Below, piece after piece: positions 36,816 through 47,830 of a stretch of DNA of 64,000 nt. Every line of letters begins with the position of its first letter. Position 1 is the stretch's first letter. The DNA lies in contig VXIS01000186.1 in the NCBI GenBank assembly GCA_008704415.1, positions 29,312-93,311 of the forward strand. Reading direction: 5' to 3'. Source of the DNA: Sphaerosporella brunnea (taxonomy: Eukaryota > Ascomycota > Pezizomycetes > Pezizales > Pyronemataceae). Position numbers and translations under genes: made by a program. The notes under the pieces are model-generated. The model saw nothing but the letters and a program-made list of their open reading frames with translations, did not search any database and was not told the DNA's origin.

Positions 36816-39025
36816 ATGGACCTCCTTAGACGATGGCGGTGGTTTTCCCTTGTTCTTTTACGTTTCAACGTAGTGCGCGGGCTGGATGGGAGGATGGGGG
36901 TGTATATACCGCCGCCTGCTGCTGCTTGTGTTTTTGTGTCCCCGCTTTTTTTCATGTTTACCTTTTCTTTTTTCTTTTCCTTATTGTCTGGTTTTGCTCA
37001 GGTTAGGGACTTAGTTACGAGGCAATGGTTAGGTTTGGTATTAAAATTTTACTCACCCACTTGGTGCAGGTAGTTAGATACTTGGTACATATCTGTGATT
37101 TGTGATTGTCAAGGGTTGTTGTCAGAGCTATGGTGTTGATGTTTGAGGGATCGTATTGGGTCTGCGACACGCACGGTATCGTATCACTCGCTGCCATAGC
37201 CCTGATGCACGCAGAGTTTTGGTTCGGTTTGAATTGATGGCAAGACCAAAATGAGTGGCAACGAGTGAGAAATGATGACTCTTGGATTTTGCACTTATGG
37301 ACGGGAAGTATAATCTTTTGAGGTTGCATGCAAACAGTAAAGGCGATCACACACACACGATGGCAAGCGAAGATTTCGAGTGACACTATCTGCTTGCGAG
37401 TGATCGAGCATGAAACACATCATCAGGGCGCAATCTCGGGGTTACATACTAGTTAACCAAGCGGATAGAAGGGAACGGTACTCACGGCCAGAGGGAGGTA
37501 GCCCTACAAGGAGTCTAGGAAGGATTTGCAGGCAGAAAGATTTCTTTAGCTGCGGCTACTGTGGACAGACTTATGATGATGGCCATATGCATACCCGGCT
37601 CCCCTCGACTTTACCACTTTAACAGCGGCTCGGGCAAGGCCGTCCTGGCGGGAAACAACAACAGCAGGCCTCAAGCAGTCCGTTGCATCGCGAACATCGT
37701 GTGTGTGAATTTGAGCGCTTCACCGCAGATCACTCGCTGTGCTGATCCATTCCGCCTCCGCCGCAGCTTCATCACAAGCAGGATGGTGGACCAGGGAATA
37801 TCTATACGGCCTACTGGCCATGTGTGGCCCTCACTCGAGCCACTACAGCTAACAAGGTGTTGTCACGCGGTCGGCGCTGGTCTTGTATTCTCTTCTCCCC
37901 GAAGGCATCGGGCGGGACTGCCTTAGAGTGAGCGATGAACGCGCATCGCTCCGCCTCTTGCCCTCTTGCGCATGCGGATCGAGTACTCCCGTGGAAGGGG
38001 CGTTCTCAGTCGAGATGGCATCCCCGTGGAGATAGAGGCTGGCTTCCCCAGCCGAGGTGGAAGGAGGTGATGAGGTGAGAAGTGGGCGGTATTTATAGTT
38101 GATGGCCAGGCCGACAATTCTGAAGTTGAGGTCGAGTGATAGGGGCCGTGGAAATAGTTGGCCGCGCTTCACAGCTGGTTGTTCGATGTTGCCACCATGA
38201 GGTGTCACTCGGTCCACACGAAAAGACCACTGTTCCTGTGACTGCCCTCACATTCTGTGAACAATTAATTGAAGCTGATGACAAAGACAACCAGCACCGT
38301 AATGCAGTGCTTTCGGATCTATTATTGGTATGTATTTCGTCCGGGCTTGATATATTGCCGAATATCGAATAGAGACCCATGAATGGAGGCGAATCGTGAT
38401 ATTTCGGGGGCGGCCCGACAAGCCAGTAGATGCCAGAAACGGAGACGCGAGCTGGCCAAAACGAAGATTCGGCATGAAGCCGACAGAAGAAAAGCGCAAA
38501 ATCCCGATCATATTGCCGTTTCTATCCGCCGTTATAGACAGGTACCCGATAGGATTGGTACCTCTATCAGAGTCCCTTAGATAACCCCGTTCCAACGGCC
38601 TTGTAACGGTCACGGGAAGTTCTCTACTGATAGTTTTCTAAGGGAAAAGCTACGTGAATGCTTGAGCATTCGAGGTCATTTGCAGCTTCCAGATCGTTGC
38701 CAATTCGGCCATCCATTTGGGCACAATGGGGGATCACCGTCCTTGGCTCCTGGTGCACAGAATGTTTCGCTAGTGTTGTCACGTTAAAGTACAAGCTTTA
38801 TCTGTGCATCCGCAGGCTCGAATCATGACATGTGAAGCGCAGGTTCTTTCGTCTTTTTCGTCGTTTGTCCGTCTATGGCAACCTGCTTGTGGTACATGTA
38901 CTACAGCCGAGAGTTGATGCAACATGTTTGATGCCCTGAGCCGGGTTTTGAAGGAGTTTGGTCGTTTTCAAGACTGGGAGGTCTCGAAGAAAGCCGGTGG
39001 ATGTTGAGACACGATTGTTGTGGAT
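36816..39025. other. intergenic
   Basis: No gene is supported. ORFs at 37561-38613 conflict between strands and frames and carry no recognisable motif. A T-rich stretch just after the CK2 beta stop is probably its 3' UTR. Confidence 0.6.
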
Positions 39026-39126
39026 CAGTGTTGCCAACAGCCAGGCCGCCTGGCCGGCTACATTGGGCGGATGTTGGTTGATCAGAAAGCCCGCCCGGCT
39101 GTTTCGGCTGGCTACTGAGAACACTG
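39026..39126. mobile_element. hAT-like MITE, 101 bp, with 8-bp target duplication
   Basis: A short GC-rich near-palindrome running from CAGTGTTGCCAACAGCCAGG to GGCTGGCTACTGAGAACACTG. The ends form imperfect terminal inverted repeats beginning CAGTGTT, the start expected of hAT elements. The flanking octamers TTGTGGAT (39018-39025) and ATGTGGAT (39127-39134) match at 7 of 8 positions, as expected of an old 8-bp hAT target duplication. No coding capacity. Related copies end at 3530 and span 48480-48838. Confidence 0.8.
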
Positions 39127-39169
39127 ATGTGGATATAACCTCCTGACTAACAGTTACTGACGGATTGTA

Positions 39170-39398
39170 TGGTGCAAGCGGCCTTAAACCGACCCGTCGC
39201 TCAAAGTTTCCCCGACTTCAATAACATCACAAGATTGCGCGACTCGTGGAAGCCAGCGCCTCAGTTTTACAGAGCGCATCTTATTTAGGGGACGGGAGGG
39301 CTGTTTCCCCAGAGTTCTCACGTGGTGATCAGTTTATTATAAACAGTCGTTGCCGTCTCCACCACCGCCGACGGGTCGGTTTAAGGCCGCTTGCACCA
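39170..39398. mobile_element. Tc1/mariner-type MITE, 229 bp, perfect 30-bp TIRs, TA flanks
   Basis: A perfect 30-bp inverted repeat (39170-39199 and 39369-39398), starting TGGTGCAAGCGGCCTTAAAC, flanked on both sides by TA (39168-39169, 39399-39400), the target of Tc1/mariner transposases. The interior (about 169 bp) has no ORF. Identical arms imply recent insertion or conversion. It lies 43 bp from the hAT-like MITE. Confidence 0.88.
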
Positions 39399-39400
39399 TA

Positions 39401-39892
39401 ACTCCTCAATGCGGACGTGACAACGCCGGGCTCTCACCAAAAAGGGTTCGGGTATGTAGAGTAATTATGGGATCCGTCAGTATAGAAATGTAAGGCGGCG
39501 ACGGAACTCTGCACATGACAGAGCGTGAGACCTGCAGGCTGCTAATACATACACGTTCTTACTTTATAATGGTCAAGTGCGAGAGTCACAACTGGTATCG
39601 CCACCGACCCTCTATAAAACAAAATTCCCACCCTTTCCAAAGCCGAAAATCCCAAGAGAATTCACCGACGGCAGGAATTGAAGAATGCAAATTGTTTCGC
39701 CGTTCACCCGTGAATGTGCAGTTTTTTTTATTAAAAAATGACGAAGAGCAAGAAGCCAAAGTTCACAACAACTCTCTACGGCGTTTCTTCTGTTTCTACC
39801 CCCTCCTCCCCCATCTTCACTGCAAGGGCTTCTATCGGACTGCTCCACTAACTCACCTCCATCCAGCACTAGCACCCACACTCCTTCCAGTC
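39401..39892. other. intergenic between MITE and small membrane-protein candidate
   Basis: Nothing is supported. A plus-strand ORF spanning 39515-40261 is antisense to the small minus-strand candidate in its right part and shows no family features. Confidence 0.5.
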
Positions 39893-40093
39893 TCACGCCT
39901 TCCCACTCTCCCCCTCACTTCCACTACCCGCCGCCGCCGCTCCATGGCGCCTTGTCTTCAGTCCTCCAGAGCCCGCCGAATGCGCCTGCGACCGCGCCTG
40001 CGCTATCGACGAGCGCGTATACGTCAGCAGCAGGAGGGCCATGGTTGCTGCCGCTGCTGGAGCCATGAGGGTGCGACCGGTTATTTTAACCAT
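39893..40093 (-). CDS. small putative single-pass membrane protein
   Basis: A 66-residue frame starting at ATG 40093. The N-terminus (MVKITGRTLMAPAAAATMAL) runs into a hydrophobic stretch (about residues 10-24, AAAATMALLLLTY), followed by basic residues and a Gly/Ser-rich tail containing KTRRHG. The layout resembles small fungal mitochondrial or membrane proteins of unknown function with a conserved GRTL start, but that is from memory. It is divergent from the F-box gene, 223 bp away. An overlapping plus-strand ORF exists; the ordered hydrophobic helix favours this strand. Function unknown. Confidence 0.42.
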   Translation of the reverse strand: MVKITGRTLMAPAAAATMALLLLTYTRSSIAQARSQAHSAGSGGLKTRRHGAAAAGSGSEGESGKA

Positions 40094-40140
40094 CGTGATC
40101 TGGATGCAGAGCGTCAAAGTCGCAAGCGATCGGGAATTAG

Positions 40141-40198
40141 AAAGGCGGTGTTGACGAAGAAGGCGATGTTGACGAAGAAGGCGGTGTTGACGAAGGAG
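40141..40198. repeat. 18-bp tandem repeat, three copies
   Basis: Three units of the GTGTTGACGAAGAAGGCG type with small changes, between the divergent small membrane-protein candidate and the F-box gene. Short Lys-rich peptides predicted across it are a by-product. Confidence 0.8.
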
Positions 40199-40316
40199 GA
40201 GGTAGTGGGGATGTTATCTTTAGAATATCACGTGTTTGGGGGAACCCTAGTTATCAGTTAACCTTCTTTTTCAGCCTCAGTAACCACATCTTAAGCAACC
40301 CTAACACAACCACCAC

Positions 40317-41384
40317 ATGGGACAAGAATGGAAACTAATCGCGCCAGAGTCCTGGGAGTGTTTCAACTGGATGGGACTCGAGCTCCGTCAACTTCTCTTC
40401 AACGGTGACCTGGAGAGAGCGGTCATACACCTCGCAGTACCCCCCAAAAAGAGGATCCTGACGGAGCTCATTCCCGTTCCCGAGTAAGACGCACTGCTCA
40501 AAATCCTATTTTTCGCGAATAACGAGAAATGCAGGTTATTCCCCTCATCAGTGTCGCCGCTCGTTGATCTCCCGACCGAAATTCTCGAGGAAATCATCTC
40601 CAATCTTGGGGTTGCGGAAACCTTCTTCCTGGGTATGTGCTCGCAACGACTTTACTTCATGTGCCGCGAACACCTCATCAATATCCTCGCATCCCAATGC
40701 GGCCGGTTTGCTGGAACCAGCCTCATCTGCTTCGGTGACGGCATCGATAATCACGACTTCCCGCCTGGAATCGATTGGTGGCCTGAGATAGAGGAGATGC
40801 AAAAGCTTTCTAACGAATGTCTTTCACCCTATGACCTCGTTGGGGAATTTTTCACTGAGATCAGGGGGCCCCCTGGTCTCATCTCCGCACTCTGCTTGGG
40901 AACCAAGAGCGGGCCCTTCAGTGCTGCCATGAGCCCACTTCCCCGGAGCTATCGAGTGGAAATTTGGTCCTTTCTGGAGTTCGATCACTGTAGCCTCTAC
41001 ACAAATGGTCCGGAGTGGATCCTGCGCAATCTCACCACCAAAGAGTTTGTCCGTCATTCGGTTGTGGCCCATGGCTCCAATGGCCCCTTTCGGCCCACGC
41101 CACGTGGAGTCGGATTCGGAGAGGTGCTAGCAGTTAGGACTTGCTGGAGCAGTATGGCCGCGTCTTGCGGTATCCATAGGGGCGTCTGGGCCGGCCATAG
41201 GTTCGACATCACTCTGATGGACGCTATCGAGGGAGCGGATGGCTGGAAGGATGTGAGCGAGAGCCTCTTTGAGGAGATTCAGTGTATTTGGAAGAGAAAA
41301 TATGGCGATCTTTGGGAGGAAGAGTGGAGTGGCAGGGGTAATGAAGGGCCTGTTCGGGTGCCGTATGATTACATCAGTCGTTAA
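40317..41384 (+). CDS. F-box protein
   Basis: Probable substrate receptor of an SCF ubiquitin ligase. Two exons, 40317-40483 and 40535-41384, close in phase and give 338 residues; the intron (51 bp) is GT-AG. The start at 40317 gives MGQEWKLIAPESWECFNWMG and places ILTELIPVPE before the splice; a MGQ-W-I-P opening is common in ascomycete proteins of this kind. The F-box is at about residues 66-102: LVDLPTEILEEIISNL, then FFLGMCSQRLYFMC, the usual LP-x-E-I-L core. The rest has no recognised repeat or substrate-binding domain; Trp and acidic residues are common near the C-terminus (WEEEWSG). The substrate is unknown. The minus-strand ORF at 41127-41669 is a shadow in its right part. Confidence 0.82.
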
Positions 41385-42470
41385 GACTACAAAGAACTGG
41401 GCGTTACCGAGACAGGATATGGGAGTAGAGTATGTACCAGGAGGTTTACAGTCGAAAATCAAGCTGAAGGGAATCAGGGTGCTGTTCCAGTTTCTAAACC
41501 GTTTTAAACCGCTGCGGGAAGTCTTCCACTGTTGGTGCGTCCTGTCATAATGTATGGACCGAGTGCTGGACTGTTTATCTGCTGTAACGCCACTATAATC
41601 AACATATTTTTCTGTACAAACTTCAACATGTACTAAGCTAGCTGGGACACGGTATCTCAGAACACACAACGTCTCTCTCTCTCTCTTTCTCTCTTTTTCT
41701 CTCTCTCAAACACGCAAAGTCCCACACAACAGAATGAACTTCTTCCTCACCGCACTCACCCACCCGTTCCCACTCCACCGGATCTGCAGATCATCCCCCG
41801 CCGCAATTTTTGACTAACGAACCGCCTACTCTCCCCTTCAATATTCTTGAAAGCCGTTGGCATAAACCCTCGGTGGCATCGCTTTCCTCCTAAACGACGG
41901 CAATATACTGGGACAGCCTATATACCCATTCCGACGCCGTCCTTTTCGATCTCCCGCCCGACGAGCCCACCTCGAGGCGGTGCGCATCGCCAGCCCACAA
42001 AATCCGGGCAGCAATCGACCGGCCCTTGCACGAGGTCCTCATCCAATCCGCGGATCACGGTACTTCTCCGAGACGTAGAGATCCGTCGAGAATAGACTTC
42101 AGTGGCGCGGCGTGTCGTCTGGCGACTTTGTCCACAGGAGTTGCCGCCTACTACTATATACTACTATTTCCTGGAGAACGATGAAAGTCTCGGACCATTG
42201 ATACTTGCTTGGGGTGTTTGTGCGATCACAGCATGGAGTCGGGAAGAGGGGGTTCGATTGCTTGTGGGGCCCAAGGGAACAGCCTTCAATTCGCTGTGTC
42301 TCCTTGCTATTTGCGTAATCGTGTTAGAATTAGTGAGGCGTGGTGGGGGGGGGGGGGGTTAAGTCAGGGAATCTTGTGTAGCAGATTTTTTTTTTTTTTT
42401 TTACGGTAAATGTCTTAAATACCAGCCTATCACACTTTTCCGTATTAATCAAAAATACCACAGTTTTTTA
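41385..42470. other. intergenic with CT-rich and homopolymer tracts
   Basis: A (CT)n tract lies at about 41670-41707, a G-run near 42346-42358 and a T-run near 42387-42402. Small ORFs at 41847-42409 lack recognisable features. No gene is supported. Confidence 0.55.
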
Positions 42471-42890
42471 GCGAGTGATATTTAGTGATCGCCCGCAGCA
42501 CGCAGCACGTCGGTCCTCTATATAGCCCATCTATACACCCAAGCCAGCAATCCGCCTCTAGAATCGGGAGCGGCGCTGGCTCAGTGCAGGTAGTACGCTT
42601 GTGGCGACAGCAGCCCCACTCGCTGAGGAGTATAAGCCAGAATGCTACCCAATCCACCCGCTGCCTACCCGCTGCGCCGCGCTTTGAAGTGATCAAGCGT
42701 GTCGAAGCGGTTGGCTTTGGTGACACCCCTACGGCGGCCATACGAGGAGGTAGATGAACGGGCAGGGCAGTAAGGTTTAGGAGGGGGGGGGATGAGGTAG
42801 GAGGTAGCACGGACTTACGCAGGGCGTCGCGGCGCAGACCGACGTGGAAGGATTCGTCGGCGTTGATGGTGATCACAAAATATCACTCGC
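42471..42890. mobile_element. candidate 420-bp inverted-repeat element with TA flanks
   Basis: The sequences at 42469-42491 and 42871-42893 are inverted repeats matching at 22 of 23 bases (GCGAGTGATATTT then A or T, then GTGATC), each bordered by TA. The interior is GC-rich and coding-like on the minus strand (ITINADESFHVGLRRDAL near 42820-42876, followed by a GTAAG-type donor). This suggests a non-autonomous DNA element, possibly carrying a host gene piece. The short TIR makes it weaker than the other elements. Confidence 0.5.
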
Positions 42891-43611
42891 TAAGCAAGAC
42901 TTTTTTACACTTTGTTTTTTTTTTTTTTTTTTTTTTTTTTCAACGAGGTTGAAGGGGGATGAACACTGGGTTGCGAGATCACGCAGGCAGTCGCATTGAC
43001 ATACTCGCAGACCTATATGGTCTATGGTGGGGGGGCAACGAAAATTTGGGGGGGGGGTACACTACATACACTGCATACATATTTCGCCAGCTACGAGATT
43101 TGTATTTTGCTTCATCGGCCCTCTTTGGCTGGCCTGCAAAACTCTGTAGGGAGCAATCGGGTTCCGACGTCACGCATCACGCCTGGCTGTCCGGTCCGTT
43201 AAGAAAAAAAACAAGAAACCCCACATTTTTGTCACGGTCACGCAGACATATCGTCCGTTAATGGTCGGTAACGGGGTGTGGCCATCATTCGGCTCCGGGA
43301 CGGGGCTGCAGGATTTTGACATCAAGGGTGTCTTTCATTTGATGTATATCTGATGTACATAAGGACAAAATGCCACCGAGACAAAAAAAAAAAAAAAAAA
43401 CGAATGCTGAATGCTGATATCTAGCCCCACCAAACCAATGCTGATGATGATGATGAATGAACAAAAAGAACCCACGAATCGCTAATCACCTGAAATGCAC
43501 GTCCGCTATTGATTGCGCTGCACACCCCACATGGTCCGGCTTCCTTCCATACGCGATGTAACTGGAGAAGAGCATCAGTACTGTTCGAAGCAGTTTGAGA
43601 TAAAAGGGATC
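42891..43611. other. intergenic with T-run and A-run
   Basis: T-run of about 22 at 42919-42940, G-runs near 43030 and 43055, and an A-run near 43383-43400. No gene is supported. Confidence 0.6.
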
Positions 43612-44928
43612 TCACTGATGCGTGTAAATATGGTAGTTCTTATTCTTACAATCCGCCAGTCCCTCTTCACACATGCGCGTCGCCTCCTCGGCGCTCATGC
43701 TGTTGATCCGTGTGAGCGCGCCCATCGCATACGCGTTGACTCCAGTTTCTGCCGCCATCAACGCCATAGCTCCGACGCGCCTTAACCGCTGGTCTTTTGG
43801 CCATGGCCCTATGGGTTGTTTGTGCATGTATTGTTTGATGTCGACGAAGCCGGCATTTTCGAGTCTTTGCTTCAGGAGTCCTGGCGATGCAGGCGGCCGT
43901 CCAATCTTCATCAACGCTGACTCGAGCGCGTCCATGCACAGCTTTAGCTTGTGATCAGGCCCCAGTGTTCCATCGTCCGATTTCAGCGTTGTCTGATGAC
44001 AAATTAACCGCTGCGCTCAACACAAGCTGAGGGAGGGCAACTCACACCGACCTCCGACAGCTCGACGTACCCCCCAGGCTTACAACACCGGTAGGCTTCC
44101 CCCAACACCTTCTCCCAGTCTGTAACCGCTTGTGCCAGGTTTCGAGCGTGTATAAAGTCGTAGGAATCGGATCGAAATAACGAACCGATCCAATCCCGCT
44201 CCGCGTCATCCACCTCGAAGCGGCAGTTTTCGGGCGCCCATGTGATCTGGATCGGCGACAGATCCGTGCCGACGATTTCGGCGCCGGGATATTTTCTCGC
44301 CATGTCAATTGCCCATATTCCCGTGCCGGTCCCAATGTCTAATATTCGCTCGACGTCGTCAGGAATGGGAGCTTTATGCAGCTCGCCCCCAAAGAGCTCG
44401 ACTAGGATTTCATGGTGGAGGTCGAGCCTGTGAATTTCCTCTTCGTTTAGCGAGGTGCTCGGGAAGGGGCGTCGTGCCGTCGCCGCTGCGAGGTGGCGAA
44501 CCTGTCCTGCTCTTTCTGTTGCACAAACACCGCGTCAGCCCTCGCGCGGGTTGCAGGGAGATAGCTAATATGATAGATATGTACGTGTTACGCACCTCGT
44601 CTGTGGGCATAAAGTTCTTGTCAACCCCAAAGAAGGCGTGATATCGTCGGCCTTGACAGCAGCATCAGCGCGGTGCTCGGTTCTCGTCTCCCCAAGGAGC
44701 CCCGGACCGTTCTCGAAGTAGTAGTCATTCACTGAGGAGGTAAAACTGCAGTCGCAACCTGTTCCCTCGTAATCTGACCCCTCGCTGGCCGACTGGGGGT
44801 CTCAGTGAATCCAAGCAAAGGTCAGCCCTCAACAATGTCGACGCCGGTGACGAGAGAGGAAAATACATTAGAGTACTTACGAAGAAGCCCGCATCGACCT
44901 CTATTCCAGATGCATCCTCGGAGGCCAT
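43612..44928 (-). CDS. class I SAM-dependent methyltransferase (LaeA/UMTA-like)
   Basis: Five exons on the minus strand close in phase: 44928-44881, 44792-44708, 44651-44596, 44501-44046 and 43992-43612, giving 341 residues, a normal length for this group. The N-terminus is acidic, then YYFENG joins GRRYHAFF across a splice, the usual opening of LaeA/UMTA-type enzymes. RLDLHHEILVELFGGELHKAP precedes motif I, DIGTGTGIWAIDMA (about 118-131). VGTDLSPIQ is motif II, FDFIHARNL-type sequence (here YDFIHARNL) follows, and CCKPGGYVELSEVG is the post-motif strand. LaeA relatives regulate or decorate secondary metabolites; the substrate cannot be told. The second intron has a weak donor (GTCCGG), chosen because it restores the family motif. 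A long GGA repeat begins 21 bp upstream of the start. Confidence 0.85.
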
Positions 44929-44948
44929 TGTGACGAGGAGGAATAGAG

Positions 44949-45066
44949 GGATAAAGAGGAGGAGGAGGAGGAGGAGGAGGAGGAGGAGGAGGAGGAGGAG
45001 GAGGAGGAGGAGGAGGAGGAGGAGGAGGAGGAGGAGGGGGGGGGGAGGGGGAGGCGGAGGAGGAGG
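44949..45066. repeat. (GGA)n microsatellite upstream of methyltransferase
   Basis: About 118 bp of nearly pure GGA/GGG units (CCT on the gene strand), starting 21 bp from the methyltransferase start codon, hence probably in its 5' UTR or core promoter. One strand is all purine. Confidence 0.92.
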
Positions 45067-47830
45067 ATAAAGCGGAGTGGTGGGTAGCGTTGGGTCGTCC
45101 CGGTCGTCGGAGAGCTGTTGTTGTTGCTGCAGAGCGTTGATCCCGGCAGTTTGGAATCGAAAGATTAGCGTGTCTTGTGCGGCACGAAACTCCAGTTTAC
45201 TCCACGTCCTCTTCCGTGCTCACAATCAGAATGCGGGGTATCCACTTGACCGACGGTTATACTGCGGGTTATGTGTGCTCGGTGTATATGTGTGGTTTCG
45301 CCGGTGGATCGGGTCTCCCCCAGGCCACGGGACATTCCACGCCCAACTGAACGAAATGCCCGTTTTTGCGCCATGCAACACCGTTTTTTTTTCTGCTCGC
45401 TTGCCATGTGCTTTCGGATGGATCCCGACGGATGGGTACGGGAATACATTCCAACCCACCCTCGATGTCGACTTTGAAGGCCATGCTGTGAACTGTTGCC
45501 ATGCAACCCTCAAGTCGGTGCCTCTTATTACTATTGAAAAAAAATATAGGTCACGCCGCGCAATAAGACGCAGATGTACGCGTAGTCTTGGGGCTTACCA
45601 CCGGAGTGGTCTGAGGGCACGGACTGCAGCTAGTTTGGTATCCAATAAGCCGGACGAAGGCAATCAGATATCCTGCCATGTGGGGGTTTCGGTCGATTTC
45701 AACCTCACGAATGCATGGGCTCAGATTTGAGGCAGTTTCGGAACGGTCGGGGACACCGAACGCCGGAGGGGTTACCCTGACTTTAGACGAATTTACCGCG
45801 GCCACAAAAAAGTGAGTTTTTAAAAAAGAACGCTGTGCTTCGACTAATTATCGCTCGCTCTATCGATCGACAGCCTCCTTTTTTCGAAACTCCTTCGCTT
45901 CTGGGGGAACAATGGCGCTACTAAGTAACTGGTCAAAATGGGAGATTCACGCTCATCACTCGACCGACGCCCTGTATTTTGCAACGTATATTACCCGGAA
46001 GTCGGCAATGACAAGGATCCCGGACGCCGATCCACGCTTGCGGCGCTCGCTTCACTCATCGTTGCACGAACCCGAGTGGCCGCTTCCCGTGCCAGTCACT
46101 CATCGTTACGCGGACATTTCAACTCTGAATGCAGCCCAAAGGTGCTCTCCCCTTTCCTCATTGTTGCTGCTCTAAAGTTTACTTCAGGGTATTAGTGCTC
46201 TGAAGCCTGCTCTGAGGTTTTGCTTCAAGGTGCCGGAAAATAGTGGGGGTCGGTAAAGTGACTTGAGGGTAACTCATGGTATCACTAGGCATTGTTGTTC
46301 ACCGAGAACCTTGCCCAGTTACCCCACGCCTTCTATATCACCCAGGCATATGGCAAGGATCGTAGATTGGAAGTGTAGCTTCCGCAGGTATCTAAGCCAT
46401 TCTCTATCGCTCTCCTACGGGAACCAGAAATCCAGCGATCACCAGTTATCGATCAGTCCTCTGTCAATTGTTTATCGTTTGCCAATTGACCACCTATGGC
46501 CACTGGCAACTTGGCGCCTCACGTACTAGAAGGAGCAATGAGAGTGCTACGCGCGAGCCAGTGATATGGAAAGTCTCCTCGCCTCTAGACATCACCCCTG
46601 TAGTTTTCTAATCCTCGCTTCCATACCCGAGTGGGTGCAATGCCCAGGACAAATCGCAGAGTGACCTCATACCGTATTATCCCGGTAATAACGCAGTTAG
46701 TTGCGCGGCCTGAGAAGTACGCTGGGAATAGATGGAAGTACCCGTTTTTGGAAGAAAATCGAAAGCCCGGGCGCTGGGAGGTAGCTTGGCTCACTGGCAC
46801 GTTGTGCCATCTCCGTCTGTTTAAAGTTTGTTCAGAACTCGCTCGCACTATATACAGCATGCTTTTACTGAGCAACTGCGTTATTACCAGGCTGCCCGTG
46901 CTCTGGGAGACACAACTTCAGAGAAAGTCTCAGCGTGAGTGAAGCTCCTAGTGAGGCGAACGGAATTTCGGGGGGGGCGGATCAAGTGATGTTCACGCGG
47001 GAGGAAAAGCCAACTGTAGTGCGTAGCCTTAGCGGCTCGGGCCGCCGCTATGCCTAGATGGGGCGCAGGCATCAAGAGCGTTGTGGTACCGGTTCAAGGT
47101 CATGTGATCACTGAGTGACTGGTCATGACCCCAGCTGCGTAAGGCCGTGAGCAAAACCGAGACTCAACAGCGGCGTCTCCGGCAGGCCTACCCTATCTGT
47201 GGTACAACAAGTATAGCTCCCGTCCACCGGGAAATCCTCGTACACACAAAGTTCACGCTCGCTCAATTAAGTCTTATGTCCAATTGTGTAGAATTACATC
47301 GCTAATCAACCTCCAAGGGGAATGGGCCTAAAGTTTGCTCTAGAGCTGTGCACTGAGCAGAAGCTTCCCATGCTTGTGTGTCCTTCACGATGCTACTCCT
47401 TACATCCCGACCCGAGATCCCCACAGTCCAGCATACCCCGCACCCTCCTAACATTTTCCCACCCGCCACCCAGGCCTCCGGATACAAGCTACTCGCACGA
47501 TTGACCTATTAAGGCTTCTCGATATGTGTCTTCTCCTTTTTATCCCGCATGTCTTCTGTGTGTGTGTAATCATATTTACTCTATTGTCTATATGCAACCT
47601 CGAATTATGACAGACCCCCTTCGCATCCCCATCCGTATCCTGTCCGCCACCTTGATCTCAAGCGTAAACTGCGGCAACACTAAATACCCCGCGCACGGAG
47701 CCAAAGGGAAATGTGTAGTTGAAACAACAAAAGAAGGAAACAGGCCCGAAACAACGTGAATAAGCCATGGCCACCCAGGTCAGATCAATCCTCGTCCTCC
47801 TCCCGAGCGATCGCCACAACTTGCCCGACC
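45067..47830. other. gene-poor stretch
   Basis: A 217-codon plus ORF at 45077-45730 begins inside purine-rich repeat and shows no family motif; I do not accept it as a gene. A dispersed repeat copy lies at about 45810-45975. Nothing else is supported. Confidence 0.5.
45810..45975 (+). repeat. dispersed repeat, copy A
   Basis: Shares ordered blocks with 50576-50738: TTTTAAAAAAGAAC, then TCGCTCGCTCTATCG, then GGTCAAAATGGGAGATTCAC and ATCACTCGAC. Spacing is conserved, with divergence between blocks. Type unknown. Confidence 0.65.

Noticed and set aside
39515..40261. 248-codon plus-strand ORF ending in Lys-rich repeats
   Set aside because: Low complexity and antisense to a better-structured small minus-strand candidate; the Lys-rich end comes from an 18-bp tandem repeat.
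45077..45730. 217-codon plus-strand ORF
   Set aside because: It starts in purine-rich repeat, has no recognisable motif, and other frames and the opposite strand are also partly open.
47060..47140. GGTTCAAGG box and hairpin resembling a tRNA B box
   Set aside because: No matching A box, anticodon arm or acceptor stem could be folded around it.
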